From CPC320 sp002336405 (GTDB taxonomy: Bacteria > Pseudomonadota > Alphaproteobacteria > Rhodobacterales > Rhodobacteraceae): 64,000 nucleotides of DNA. The stretch is taken from positions 1-64,000 of the forward strand of contig CASIAN010000006.1 of assembly GCA_949372595.1 (NCBI GenBank), given 5' to 3'. The notes under the pieces are model-generated. The model saw only the letters and a list, made by a program, of their open reading frames with translations, searched no databases and was not told where the DNA came from. Position 1 is the first letter of the stretch, and every line of letters begins with the position of its first letter. A program made the position numbers and the translations under genes. Of this stretch, positions 8,039 to 17,344 are shown piece by piece.

Positions 8039-9393
8039 TATAACATCCTTTCTTGCTGCTTCGCCTTTCTACGGCGCAGCATCGCAAAGAGTTTAATCGC
8101 GAGGCCGGGCTTATTGCCCTGTTCACTGCGCGCAATCGCCAATGCGCCGGGCTCCACATCTTTGGTGATCACCGAGCCGCTGGCGGTCATGGCGTCGTCT
8201 CCAACCGTGACCGGTGCTACCAACATGGTGTTTGAGCCGATAAAAACAGAGGCCCCAATCTCGGTGTGGTGTTTGCCCACGCCGTCATAATTACAGGTGA
8301 TTGTGCCGGCACCGATATTGCTGGCCTCACCGATATTGGCATCCCCGATGTAACTTAGGTGGTTGACCTTTGCACCGTCTTCGATCCGCGCATTTTTCAC
8401 CTCGACAAAATTGCCAATCCGAACATTTTCGGCCAATTCGGTACCGAGACGCAGTCGAGCATAGGGGCCGACCACCGCACCACTGGAGACATGACACCCC
8501 TCAAGATGTGAAAACGCACGAATGTGCGCGCTATTTTCCACGGTTACTCCGGGGCCAAATACGACGTTCGGCTCGATCTGACTGTCGCGCCCCAGCACGG
8601 TGTCATAGGCGAAATACACGGTCTCAGGGGCGGTCAGGCTTACCCCCAGCGCCATCATTTCCGCTCGCGTCCGGGTCTGAAAACTGGCCTCTGCCTGGGC
8701 CAGTTCAGCGCGGGAATTAATCCCCATCGTCTCGGCCTCATCGCAATGGACAGCGGCAACCGAAAGATTGCGGTCATTAGCCAGTTGAACGATATCGGTG
8801 AGATAATATTCCCCCGAGGCATTGTCATTGCCCACGACCTCAAGCAGCGAGAACAAAACCTCAGCTTTGGCACAGATTACCCCGCTGTTGCAAAAGGTGA
8901 TGGCGCGTTCTTGCTCAGAGGCGTCTTTATATTCAACGATCCGCGATACTGCAGCCCCCTGCATAACCAACCTGCCGTACCGGCCGGGATCGCCAGCATC
9001 AAATCCCAGTACCACGATATCGGCAGTTTTGCGCGCTGCCGACAGCGATTGCAGCGTTTCAGGGCGCACGAAAGGCGTATCCCCGTACAGGATAATCACA
9101 TCGCCTGTACAACCTGCCAGCGCTGATTTCGCCTGAGATACCGCATGTCCGGTGCCAAGCTGCTCTGACTGCAGGACGATCTCAGCCGTTTCATCATAAT
9201 CAAGGGCCACCACGCCCACTGCGGCCGCACCATGACCGGCAACAATGATTAACTTTTCCGGTTCAAGCGTCGCGCTGGATTTCATCACGTGCAACAGCAT
9301 CGGCGCCCCGGCCAGACGGTGCAGTACTTTTGGCAGGTCAGACTCCATTCTGGTGCCTTTGCCAGCGGCAAGGATGATGACGGAATTTGACAT
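8038..9393 (-). CDS. glmU: Bifunctional GlmU: GlcNAc-1-P uridyltransferase / GlcN-1-P acetyltransferase
   Basis: GlmU acetylates glucosamine-1-phosphate and then transfers UMP to give UDP-GlcNAc. The N-terminal nucleotidyltransferase fold carries the signature LAAGKGTRM at residues 8-16 and the ILYGDTPF motif. The C-terminal left-handed beta-helix has repeated hexads (about residues 250-430) and the acetyltransferase site NHLSYIGDANIGEASNIGAG. Length is 451 residues, as usual. I chose the ATG at 9393 (MSNSVIILAAG) because the open frame's upstream 25 residues do not match the family. It is transcribed with glmS and diverges from the HAD phosphatase gene over 136 bp. Confidence 0.95.
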   Translation of the reverse strand: MSNSVIILAAGKGTRMESDLPKVLHRLAGAPMLLHVMKSSATLEPEKLIIVAGHGAAAVGVVALDYDETAEIVLQSEQLGTGHAVSQAKSALAGCTGDVIILYGDTPFVRPETLQSLSAARKTADIVVLGFDAGDPGRYGRLVMQGAAVSRIVEYKDASEQERAITFCNSGVICAKAEVLFSLLEVVGNDNASGEYYLTDIVQLANDRNLSVAAVHCDEAETMGINSRAELAQAEASFQTRTRAEMMALGVSLTAPETVYFAYDTVLGRDSQIEPNVVFGPGVTVENSAHIRAFSHLEGCHVSSGAVVGPYARLRLGTELAENVRIGNFVEVKNARIEDGAKVNHLSYIGDANIGEASNIGAGTITCNYDGVGKHHTEIGASVFIGSNTMLVAPVTVGDDAMTASGSVITKDVEPGALAIARSEQGNKPGLAIKLFAMLRRRKAKQQERML

Positions 9394-9529
9394 GCAAATA
9401 TCTCTTTGTGAATTTCTGACTATCGTTCTATCTGTCTGTGCCAAACGCGCAAGGGCCGATTGGGTCAAGATAGGTTACGAGATGTCACAAAGGCGGGCGG
9501 TTTTCTGCCAAACACAATAAGGAAAAATA

Positions 9530-10204
9530 ATGCGAAGTGTGATTTTTGATCTGGACGGAACGCTGGCAGATACCAGCGGTGATCTGATCGCTGCGGCCAA
9601 TTATTGCTTTGCCCAGATGGGTGCGCCGGATTTGCTGGACCCGCAAAAAGATGCCGGCACTGCGTTGCGTGGTGGTCGTGCAATGCTGGCGTTGGGGCTT
9701 TCACGTTTGGGGCGGGATGGGAATGATGCCGTGATTGATGCCAATTACCCGGTCTTGCTCGAGGCCTATAGTCGGGCGATTGACCTGCATACAGTACTTT
9801 ATCCCGGGGCGATGCAGGCCGTTGAACAGCTTAAGATCAAAGGATATAAAGTGGGGATTTGCACAAATAAACCCTATGGTCTTGCGGAAACCCTGTTGCG
9901 GCGGCTTGGTGTTCTTGACCAGTTTGGTTCGTTGATTGGCGCCGATAGTTTGCCGGTGCGCAAACCTGATCCAAAACCATTGTTTGAAGCGGCACGCCGC
10001 GCGGGGGGCGATCCGGCTTTGTGTTGTTTAGTCGGTGATACTGTGACGGATCGCAATACCGCAAAAGCCGCAAATGTACCGTCGATTTTGGTTACTTTTG
10101 GGCCCGCAGCCGGTGATATGCAAGCGCTCGAACCTGAGGGGCTTCTCTCGGATTTTTCTGATTTGCCCGACCTGGTTGCCCGGTTGATCGGCGAGAATAT
10201 TTGA
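9530..10204 (+). CDS. gph: HAD-family phosphatase, phosphoglycolate phosphatase type
   Basis: A 224-residue haloacid dehalogenase-superfamily hydrolase. Motif I is FDLDGTLADT (nucleophile Asp7, acid/base Asp9), motif II is ICTNKP, the motif III lysine lies in VRKPDPKP, and motif IV is CLVGDTVTDRNTAKAANV. An alpha-helical cap lies between motifs I and II. This layout fits phosphoglycolate phosphatase (Gph), which clears 2-phosphoglycolate from DNA repair, but the substrate cannot be fixed from sequence. ATG at 9530 has AAGGA just upstream. It stands alone on the forward strand, divergent from glmU. Confidence 0.8.
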   Translation: MRSVIFDLDGTLADTSGDLIAAANYCFAQMGAPDLLDPQKDAGTALRGGRAMLALGLSRLGRDGNDAVIDANYPVLLEAYSRAIDLHTVLYPGAMQAVEQLKIKGYKVGICTNKPYGLAETLLRRLGVLDQFGSLIGADSLPVRKPDPKPLFEAARRAGGDPALCCLVGDTVTDRNTAKAANVPSILVTFGPAAGDMQALEPEGLLSDFSDLPDLVARLIGENI

Positions 10205-10974
10205 AAATTATGGACGATTTTTTGAGTTTACAACTTTGGGCACTTAGAGGCGCGTAGCCGTACTCGGGTAATCAAAACCGTTTCAGATTTGCCCCTTTTA
10301 ACCTGATCCCTCTTTTTGGGGGTGGTTTATTTAAACAATGAAAATCACTAATGTTAAGTGTAATATAGTAAATTTCATTGGTCACTGTGGACACAATACG
10401 CAACTGTTTGAGTTTGCTAATTGCTTTGCATCGCGGTACGGGGTTTTCACGCCTAGATCCAAGACGGGCAAACTGGATTAATCTGCTTTTGCAATGCGCC
10501 ATTTTGGCAAAGTAACTGTATCTCAAATTTAATGTTCCGGTGCCTGCTAAGAATCTGATATCATTGGGCTAATCCCAGAACCATCGCTGGGTTGATGAGC
10601 AGTTCTTGGCGAGGTAAGCCCAAGGATTTGTACAGCAAAAAAATTGTGTTTTATCCTCTGTTTGGTATTTTTGTTCAGCGCTTAGGCCCGAAACAGTACT
10701 ACGCTCAAGCAAGCATCTTGCCGATAACCCTTAAGATAGAAAGTTTGAGTGACCTCAGTCATGCGACACGGTGAAGGGCGGATGTGCGCATGAAATACCA
10801 TGCAAATCCACGCCAAATGATCGAAAATACCCCAATATGGCACATTTATTGCTTACTTAAAGCAGGGGTTTGGGGTGATGTTACTGTAACCCGTCCGGCG
10901 GGTGTTCAGGCTTGGATGGCAAATTACTCAAACGAGAAATATAGACTGTTTGGTGAAAGTTCAGGAAAGAAATC
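10205..10974. other. 770-bp intergenic stretch, no gene seen
   Basis: Between the HAD phosphatase and the 583-residue gene all frames are short and without known motifs, and no tRNA fold was recognised. A weak stem, CCCTC TTTTT GGGGG, near 10306-10320 could be the phosphatase terminator. The far end holds AGGAAAG, the ribosome binding site of the next gene. Confidence 0.4.
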
Positions 10975-12726
10975 ATGTTTGGTATCAAGAGCTTTTCGGA
11001 TCGGGCAAAACGCGATGCGATCTTCTACCTTCGAGATATTGACGACAACATCCGCAGGTATCTCGTATGTCTACCGCCAAAATTTCACGAAGAACTGCAA
11101 CTGCGAAACTGCAACTTGCCTTTGGCCGATCCAGTGAATTTGGAATCCACCAAAAAACTGAACGAATTTAATGTCGGCGTTGTGCAGACCTTATTAGACT
11201 TTTTCTTTGACGGCACAGCGGCGCAGCGCGAGGTGTTTTATAAATCCTGCATCGCGGATGCGTTCAATGTGCGCCCAAGCCCCCAAGATGGGGTCGCCAA
11301 ACGCGCCGGTTACACAGCCGCTTGGGCTCTTGGGATGACCAATCTGGGGACAGATTATTATAAGTCATTTAAGAAAACCCGACAAGTCATATCAGTGTAT
11401 CTGCGTGAAGGCTGCCACTGGGCTGAAAGTGCTTTTATTCCGCATATTGTCAAAGAAGGCCGCCTGATCGAAGATCTTGAATATGAATTTAAACCAATGC
11501 TTTATGCCGTTGGGCAGGCCGTACCAATCGACGCAGCCCCAGTCCGTCACACCGGGTCTAGGCCCGATACCATGTTGCGCAGGCAACCTATTCTTGACTT
11601 GAAAGAAGTCGATTACTGTAACTCAGAGCGCCTTTCCCAACTCTTGAGCGCTGCCAGCGACGAGCGGTTCAAGCACTATACCAAATTATGGCAAAAAGAT
11701 CAGGGTTACGAGCGTGAAGCCAACGCGTATATTTCAGAGCAAAGGCAAAGCGGCGAGTTCGAATTGGCCCGTGACTTCTGTGTCGCCTCTTTAATCGGTA
11801 CCGATTGCTGGGGTGACAGTATTGGCAAATTAGACCGCTTTGAAACTATTTTTAGAGTATGTCGCGCGATTGGGTTAAACCCCGAGATTGCTATTCAAAT
11901 GCCCGACGGCAAGTTATCGGACAGTGGTGAGCAGATTTTATCTGACAAATCGTTCTTTAAAATGCGAGAATTTTTGCAAATCTCAGGCAATACATTTTTT
12001 CTCACAGAAATGGGTGACGACCCATTAGAGGGCATGCGCCTGCATTGGGCGAAGAACTATACTGGAAAAGTGCTGTGTAAGATCCCCAGCGACGTACATA
12101 CAGGGCTTGTGAAAGAAATTGTCTTTGGCACCAACATCGCAGTGCGTCCCCTCGACATAAAGCTGTTTTACGAAAACGATCTCAGCGATACTGACCAAAC
12201 TGTTTTCAACGCTGTTCTTCTCAATGATTACAGCAACTTTTTTGAACAGGCTAAAAACTATCCTTTGGTTGAGGGCAAGAACTGGTACCAGAAGGAAAAA
12301 GTGCGACTGACCTCTGCAGCGCCCGATATATTTGCCCACTATCAGTCATTACTTGATCAGGTTCCTCTAAGTGAAACCCGCGATCTGGTGGGGAATTTAC
12401 CCTTGACCCTTACAGTTGAGAGCCAGATCGACCTGCCAGTATCTCACGAGGGGCTTCATGAACTGCGGCTAGACAGTTTTGACAAAATTGGCAGCTATTT
12501 TGACGATTTTGATCATCATGTCATCGCCAAGCTAGTCGAGGCAGGGGTGGAATTTGACGCAGATACAGTTGATGGGGCGGAAAAAATCACGCCTTCTGCT
12601 GTGTCGCTGGCCTTGAAGTTAGAGCGTATACTAGCGCCCTATCTCTACCGCCAAGAGACGCTGCGTAAATTCACGCGAGTACTGGTCCCGTTAGATGACC
12701 ACAGCAGTCTTGATCTAGACGCCTAG
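10975..12726 (+). CDS. Unrecognised 583-residue protein
   Basis: An intact frame starting at ATG 10975, with AGGAAAG eleven bases upstream, and ending at 12726. It has no signal peptide, no clear membrane segment, and no Walker, HTH, DDE or metal-binding motif I can name. It is acidic and mixed alpha/beta in character, and begins FGIKSFSDRAKRDAIFYL. A segment at about residues 330-350 (MREFLQISGNTFFLTEMGDD) and a hydrophobic one, LCKIPSDVHTGLVKEIVFGT, are typical of a soluble protein. Codon use resembles neighbours and there is no frameshift, so it is probably expressed, unlike much of the region to its right. No function is offered. Confidence 0.7.
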   Translation: MFGIKSFSDRAKRDAIFYLRDIDDNIRRYLVCLPPKFHEELQLRNCNLPLADPVNLESTKKLNEFNVGVVQTLLDFFFDGTAAQREVFYKSCIADAFNVRPSPQDGVAKRAGYTAAWALGMTNLGTDYYKSFKKTRQVISVYLREGCHWAESAFIPHIVKEGRLIEDLEYEFKPMLYAVGQAVPIDAAPVRHTGSRPDTMLRRQPILDLKEVDYCNSERLSQLLSAASDERFKHYTKLWQKDQGYEREANAYISEQRQSGEFELARDFCVASLIGTDCWGDSIGKLDRFETIFRVCRAIGLNPEIAIQMPDGKLSDSGEQILSDKSFFKMREFLQISGNTFFLTEMGDDPLEGMRLHWAKNYTGKVLCKIPSDVHTGLVKEIVFGTNIAVRPLDIKLFYENDLSDTDQTVFNAVLLNDYSNFFEQAKNYPLVEGKNWYQKEKVRLTSAAPDIFAHYQSLLDQVPLSETRDLVGNLPLTLTVESQIDLPVSHEGLHELRLDSFDKIGSYFDDFDHHVIAKLVEAGVEFDADTVDGAEKITPSAVSLALKLERILAPYLYRQETLRKFTRVLVPLDDHSSLDLDA

Positions 12727-12868
12727 CAGGCTGGCCCGTGATGAGGCCATGACCCCCTCAATCATACCCGTCCAGTCTGGCGGGGACTTTGCGTAAACAC
12801 CGATAGCGGCTTGTAGTTTTGCGGCCGACAGTATTACGGATTGACCAGATAAATAAAAGGCTGATTTG

Positions 12869-14035
12869 ATGCGCATCGTGGATATCCGTGAAAACATCGT
12901 ACCGATAAAAAGCAATATTTCCAACGCGTATATCGATTTTTCAAAAATGACGGCCAGCGTGGTTGCAATCATCACCGATGTGATACGCGACGGTAAAGCT
13001 GTGGTTGGATATGGCTTCAATTCAAACGGCCGATATGCCCAGCAGGGGCTGTTGCGGGAACGTTTTATTCCCCGATTGAAAGAGGCTACGCCGCAACAGG
13101 TCACGACTGATGCAGGCGAAAATCTAGATCCGCATAAAATCTGGGACAGATTGATGGCCAATGAAAAGCCCGGCGGCCATGGAGAACGTTCGGTGGCTGT
13201 GGGTGTTCTCGACATGGCGGTTTGGGATGCCGTTGCGAAAATTGAAGGCGTACCGCTGTTTCGACTGCTGGCCAACCGCTATAATAACGGGGTTTTTGAT
13301 AAGACGGTATCGGTTTACGCGGCGGGCGGGTATTATCATCCGGGCAAAGGTCTGAAGCCGTTGCAGGATGAGATGAAAAGCTATCTCGACCGTGGGTATA
13401 CACAGGTCAAGATGAAGGTTGGTGGGGTCTGTTTGGCTGAGGATCTCAAACGCATAGAGGCGGTACTTGATGTTGTGGGGCACGGCAGTAATCTGGCAGT
13501 AGATGTGAACGGAAAATTTGATCTGGGACAGGCGATCGAATTTGGCACCGCGATCAAACCTTACCAACTGCGCTGGTACGAAGAGGTCGGAGATCCCTTA
13601 GATTATGCGCTGCAAAGTGAACTGGCCCAACATTACGAGTTGCCGATGGCCACTGGAGAAAACCTGTTTTCGACCATCGATGCGCGCAATCTGATCCGCT
13701 ATGGCGGCCTGCGTCCGGACCTGGATATTCTGCAATTTGATCCAGCCCTGAGTTACGGGCTTGTTGAGTATCTGCGCACGCTTGAGATGCTGCGGGCACA
13801 TGGGTTTTCGGCGCGGGACTGTATCCCTCATGGTGGCCATCAGTTTGGACTGAGCCTGACGGCGGGCCTTGGCCTTGGGGGCAACGAGTCCTACCCAGAT
13901 GTGTTTCGCCCGTTCAACGGCTTTGCTGACAGCATCGAGGTATGCGACGGTCGTGTTCCGTTGCCCGATCTGCCCGGAGTCGGATTTGAGGCCAAGAATG
14001 AACTCTACGGCCATTTCAAAGACCTTAGCAGTTGA
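12869..14035 (+). CDS. tarD: D(-)-tartrate dehydratase (enolase superfamily)
   Basis: Catalyses dehydration of D-tartrate to oxaloacetate. The barrel carries VKMKVGG (KxK general base), the Mg ligands in VDVNGKF, WYEEVGD and MATGENL, and the His of CIPHGGHQFGL. Counting from the TTG just before the ATG, the catalytic lysine is 184, the histidine 322, and the metal ligands are 213, 239 and 265. These match the residues I recall for the characterised Bradyrhizobium enzyme, and the GLGLGGNESYPD stretch is typical. All residues needed are present, so the gene looks functional. Start: ATG at 12869, although TTG at 12866 would give 389 residues. A hairpin follows at 14039. Confidence 0.93.
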   Translation: MRIVDIRENIVPIKSNISNAYIDFSKMTASVVAIITDVIRDGKAVVGYGFNSNGRYAQQGLLRERFIPRLKEATPQQVTTDAGENLDPHKIWDRLMANEKPGGHGERSVAVGVLDMAVWDAVAKIEGVPLFRLLANRYNNGVFDKTVSVYAAGGYYHPGKGLKPLQDEMKSYLDRGYTQVKMKVGGVCLAEDLKRIEAVLDVVGHGSNLAVDVNGKFDLGQAIEFGTAIKPYQLRWYEEVGDPLDYALQSELAQHYELPMATGENLFSTIDARNLIRYGGLRPDLDILQFDPALSYGLVEYLRTLEMLRAHGFSARDCIPHGGHQFGLSLTAGLGLGGNESYPDVFRPFNGFADSIEVCDGRVPLPDLPGVGFEAKNELYGHFKDLSS

Positions 14036-14038
14036 TAA

Positions 14039-14054
14039 CCGGGGCAGCCCCCGG
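14039..14054 (+). terminator. GC-rich hairpin after tarD
   Basis: CCGGGG, a four-base loop and CCCCGG form a compact stem four bases past the tarD stop, followed by CATCTTTAC. The short pyrimidine run makes it a plausible but weak rho-independent terminator. Confidence 0.4.
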
Positions 14055-14147
14055 CATCTTTACAGCCCCGGCACGCCGCATAAGCCCCAAGTATGACAAG
14101 CGTTATTTTGCTTGAAACCTTAGGATTGCGCGATAAAACTGCATGCT

Positions 14148-14948
14148 ATGGAACAAATGACAAACCAAGACCTTAGTAATTTGATCGATCTGGAGCGCTA
14201 TCAGCTAGACGATCCCAGGCACATCGCCGCGGTCAAAGACAGGCTTGATGGCGCAGGAGTGGTAACCTTGCCGGGTTTTCTGCGCGCCTCTGCCTGTGAT
14301 GAGCTGGTTTTAGAGTCTGAAACACAAGCTGAAAATGCGTTTTTCACCACCTCTACGCATAACGTATATCTTACCCCGCAAGATCTATCGCTGCCCGCAG
14401 AACACGTTGTGAACCGACAGATAAAAAGTTCAAAGGGTTGCATAACAACTGATCAAATTCCCGCAAATTCTGGCTTGCAGACGCTGTATCACAGCCCGCA
14501 GTTTCAAACCTTTATCGCGGCAGTTCTGGGGGAAAAGTCCCTTTACCAATATGCAGACCCGCTTTCGTCGATTAACGTGCATTACGCCCATGAAGGACAG
14601 GAATTGGGCTGGCATTTTGACAATTCCTCGTTTGCCATAACCTTGCTTTTGCAAGCACCCGAGGGCGGTGGCGTGTTTGAATATGTGCCCGATTTGCGCG
14701 ACGCAGCCGCCGGAGGGATGAGCTTTTCAGCTGTTACAGATGTTTTGGATGGCAAAACAGCTGTTAAAGCCTTGGATATGCAGCCGGGCACGTTAGTTTT
14801 GTTTCGGGGACGCAACTCGTTACACAGGGTAACCCCGGCTGTTGGCAGACGAACCCGTCTTTTGGTCGTGCTGGCCTATAATGATGCGCCGGGGGTCAGC
14901 TTGTCGGAAGGCGCAAGGATGACATTTTACGGCCGTGTTGGCACCTGA
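14148..14948 (+). CDS. Fe(II)/2-oxoglutarate-dependent oxygenase, HalD/ArpA-like
   Basis: A 266-residue double-stranded beta-helix oxygenase. The facial triad is visible as GWHFDNSSFAITLLLQ (His156, Asp158) and SLHRVTPAVGRRTRLLVV (His226), with Arg235 or Arg237 placed to bind 2-oxoglutarate. The overall pattern, including EGGGVFEYVPDLRD, resembles the family that contains the amino-acid halogenases BesD and HalD. Halogenases replace the triad Asp by Gly to make room for chloride; Asp is retained here, so hydroxylation is the more likely reaction. The substrate is unknown. ATG at 14157 has GGAA closer to it than the first ATG and could be the true start. The same frame runs on past the stop into a HAD fragment. 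Confidence 0.75.
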   Translation: MEQMTNQDLSNLIDLERYQLDDPRHIAAVKDRLDGAGVVTLPGFLRASACDELVLESETQAENAFFTTSTHNVYLTPQDLSLPAEHVVNRQIKSSKGCITTDQIPANSGLQTLYHSPQFQTFIAAVLGEKSLYQYADPLSSINVHYAHEGQELGWHFDNSSFAITLLLQAPEGGGVFEYVPDLRDAAAGGMSFSAVTDVLDGKTAVKALDMQPGTLVLFRGRNSLHRVTPAVGRRTRLLVVLAYNDAPGVSLSEGARMTFYGRVGT

Positions 14949-15053
14949 GAAACGCGATCAGAGCCCCGCTCACCCCTTCTTGTTTTTGACGTGGACGGCA
15001 CTCTGACAAGTAACACTGATAATTTTCGTCTTGGGGACACTGCCACGCCTTGA
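14949..15053 (+). pseudogene. N-terminal fragment of a HAD-family hydrolase
   Basis: Directly after the oxygenase stop, in the same frame, the sequence encodes SPLLVFDVDGTLTSNTDNF and ends at a TGA at 15051. The DVDGTL nucleophile motif followed by a short open stretch is the start of a HAD phosphatase of which nothing else remains. No start codon precedes it in frame. It is a relic, or the result of a deletion. Confidence 0.5.
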
Positions 15054-15284
15054 CGTTCGATCCCAATATCCATCTTGGCAAGCCCATCCCTTTAATTTTT
15101 CAACAAAAAGAAAATATAAACCTTTGAACCGATACTTTTGCGACAGGCCTCCAAATTTTGCCATTACCTCCACAGCGCGCGAAAACCGATATGAAATATT
15201 GAGGTGAACCATATAATTCAGACCGGGGGTCCGCCTGTAGTCGACGGGCTTTGGTAATGAATTCTCAACAACCTTTGCTTCCAA
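14970..15284 (-). pseudogene. Possible truncated reverse-strand coding remnant
   Basis: The reverse strand stays open from a stop near 15355 down to 14970. It reads LCDLDRIDGKDYKRLCAFLE, then AKVVENSLPKPVDYRRTPGL, and onward. The first part has the look of a real protein's C-terminal region, but no start codon with a ribosome site and no family could be assigned. It overlaps the HAD fragment on the other strand, so at most one of the two is meaningful at that end. Confidence 0.2.
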
Positions 15285-15391
15285 AAAGGCACATAGCCTT
15301 TTATAATCTTTGCCATCTATACGATCAAGGTCGCATAATGATAGTTCTTGGCGTCACCTACCCTCCCATCATTAGAACCAAATCAGAGGGC

Positions 15392-15974
15392 TGCATTTTT
15401 GCACCGCTTATTCAGCAGCCAATCATCTGGTGGATTCTGATCCGATCCTGCAGGTGGAAAGTGCCGAAGATACCAAAGGCCGTTTGATTTCTTGGGCAAC
15501 CGACCTTGCGTTCGTGCGCCTGATTCAGACTGGGCAATTGCCGTTTGACTTTAACTGGAGATCGTTCGCAAGTCCGACTGGCCGTTTCCTTGAACTTCGC
15601 CTGTCGCATTCAATTGCTACCATGTGCCAGATTCCTGACCCCAATCGGCAACCTCTTGCTGTTAGGTTCCGTGACAATCGGAAACTCAACAATCAGGCTG
15701 TTTTGATTTTGGCGTAGAACATGCTGATCCATCGGTGGCTGGTTTGCCCCTTTTTATCATTCCGCACGGCCATAAAGAGTTGAAGTTTTCTCACCTAGCT
15801 ATACCACATCCAGAAAACAGTTTGGACTATAGCTGGAAAAGTCCGAACTTGATGACTTTACCACATGCTATACTGACAACCGGGCCAGACGCGGAAGCCA
15901 CAGACACGGACTTTAGCGAAGTTAACCTCCTCAAAGAAGAGATTGCAAAGTGGCGAAAAGATAACAATGACTGA
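15392..15974 (+). pseudogene. Unknown partner gene upstream of an XRE/ImmA-IrrE gene, frameshifted
   Basis: Two frames join near 15710. The first reads YSAANHLVDSDPILQVESAE and later FNWRSFASPTGRFLELRLSH. The second reads VAGLPLFIIPHGHKELKFSH and DSLDYSWKSP-like text, and ends LLKEEIAKWRKDNND. The frame upstream of 15392 is closed and no start is visible, so the 5' end is lost as well. The last codons overlap the start of the next gene by eight bases (ATGACTGA), the mark of a co-translated pair. I do not recognise the family. Its constant place before an XRE-ImmA/IrrE gene suggests the two formed a functional module, possibly toxin-antitoxin or phage defence. Confidence 0.5.
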
Positions 15975-17161
15975 CAATAACATTTTCGCGTTTCCGACCG
16001 CCCCCCGTGATGAAAGTTCAGGGTGGCGCTTGATTCCTGCTAAACTTGTGGATGCCCGGACGGCAGCGCTCTTAAATCAATCTGAACTTGCGACACTGGT
16101 CGGTGTGCGCAGGCAGGCGATTTTGTCTTATGAGCAAGGGGTGAAATCTCCCGAACCAGAAACGATGGCTGCGATAGCAAAAGAGCAAACTTAGCCCATT
16201 AATTATTTTGTAACAGAACCTGTTCCGAATTTTGGACCTCTCAGCGTGAATTTTTTCCGCAAAGTAGGAGCGGATACTAAACGGCGTAATATGTCCTGTG
16301 ATGTACACGCGAAATGGCTTGCTTCTACTGGCTATTCGTTTGATGGACTAGTCAACTTTCCATCCGTAGATATTCCATCATTTGAGCCAAAAGATGAGGG
16401 TGAAAACAAATATAGTGATGAAGAAATCGAGCACATCGCAGAAAGTGTCCGCGAGCAATTTGGATTGGGGTTAGGCCCAATCAGCAACGTGGTCCGAACC
16501 ATGGAAAAATTCGGTGTTGTGGTATGTCGGTTGGAAATGAAGGATGAGAAAGTTGAAGCGTTTTCGGTCTGGAGTGGCGCAAAGCCGTTTGTGTTTTTGG
16601 CGTCAGACAAAGCGAGTGGTGCTAGGGCGCGATTTGATGCGGCTCACGAACTTGGCCATCTTGTTTTGCGCCGGTGGGTTGGTTCAGATGAGATCGAAGA
16701 AAAGGCTCGGCTGCAAGTTATTGAAAAAAAAGCGAACCAATTTGCATCAGCCTTTTTACTGCCGCGAAAGTCGTTGCCGAACGAGGTCTTCTCTTCGAGG
16801 CTGGCCAGTTTTTTGATCTTAAAGCGCGATGAAGGTTTCAATGCAGGCCATGGTGTTTCGTTGTAAGACTTTAGGCATTTTCGACGAACAGCAAATCACA
16901 AACCTGAACAAGCAGATTTCTTATAAGAAGTGGCGCACAAGGGAGCCTATGGACGGACCTGAAGGCATTCTAATTGAACAGCCGTTGTTGCTTGGAAAAA
17001 TCGCCCGCCTTGTCTTTGATAACTCACAAATGAAGCGGGACGAGATCGTCAGCCGGCTAGGCTTTTCGCGGTCCACAATTGAACGACTTCTGGGGCTTGA
17101 AACCGGTTCTCTGTCGCGCCCTCCTGAACCCAATTTTGAACCGTCACTTAAGTGTTTTTGA
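15967..17161 (+). pseudogene. XRE-family regulator with ImmA/IrrE metallopeptidase domain, broken
   Basis: Begins at ATG 15967 with an XRE helix-turn-helix (LLNQSELATLVGVRRQAILS and EQGVKSPEPETMAAIA). The in-frame TAG at 16192 falls where QPINYF is expected, as if a CAG had mutated. The same frame then continues with the ImmA/IrrE (DUF955) domain: FDAAHELGHLVLRRW holds the zinc-binding HExxH, and FASAFLLPRKS the usual downstream signature. Near 16835 a frameshift moves the reading to VSMQAMVFRCKTLGIFDEQQ and on to 17161, ending in a second HTH-like part (MKRDEIVSRLGFSRSTIERL). Proteins of this type cleave or bind repressors in mobile elements and appear in toxin-antitoxin-like defence pairs. 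Two lesions make it a pseudogene. Confidence 0.75.
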
Positions 17162-17238
17162 CTGAGATAATGCGGTTCAAAGTAGGGGTTTTGTGGTCTG
17201 CAATTCTGGTAAATTATTGATAAATTATGAGATTTTTG

Positions 17239-17272
17239 CGCTAATATCGCCTATGAACGGCAATATTTAGCG
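17239..17272. promoter_or_regulatory. Imperfect inverted repeat between decayed genes
   Basis: CGCTAATATCGCC (17239-17251) faces GGCAATATTTAGCG (17259-17272) around TATGAAC, with one extra base on the right side and one mismatch. It could be an operator for a dimeric regulator or a transcript hairpin; it lies about 100 bp before the broken proW gene. Confidence 0.3.
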
Positions 17273-17344
17273 TGGCGTTCGAACCCTAAAGTGCAGGCTG
17301 AGGTGAATTGTCAAAGCGGGTTCTGGGGTGTCTTTGTCATGCTC

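Noticed and set aside
17262..17300. GTTCGAACC, like a tRNA T-loop
   Set aside because: No acceptor stem, D-arm or anticodon arm can be folded around it; it lies in degenerate DNA before the broken proW gene.
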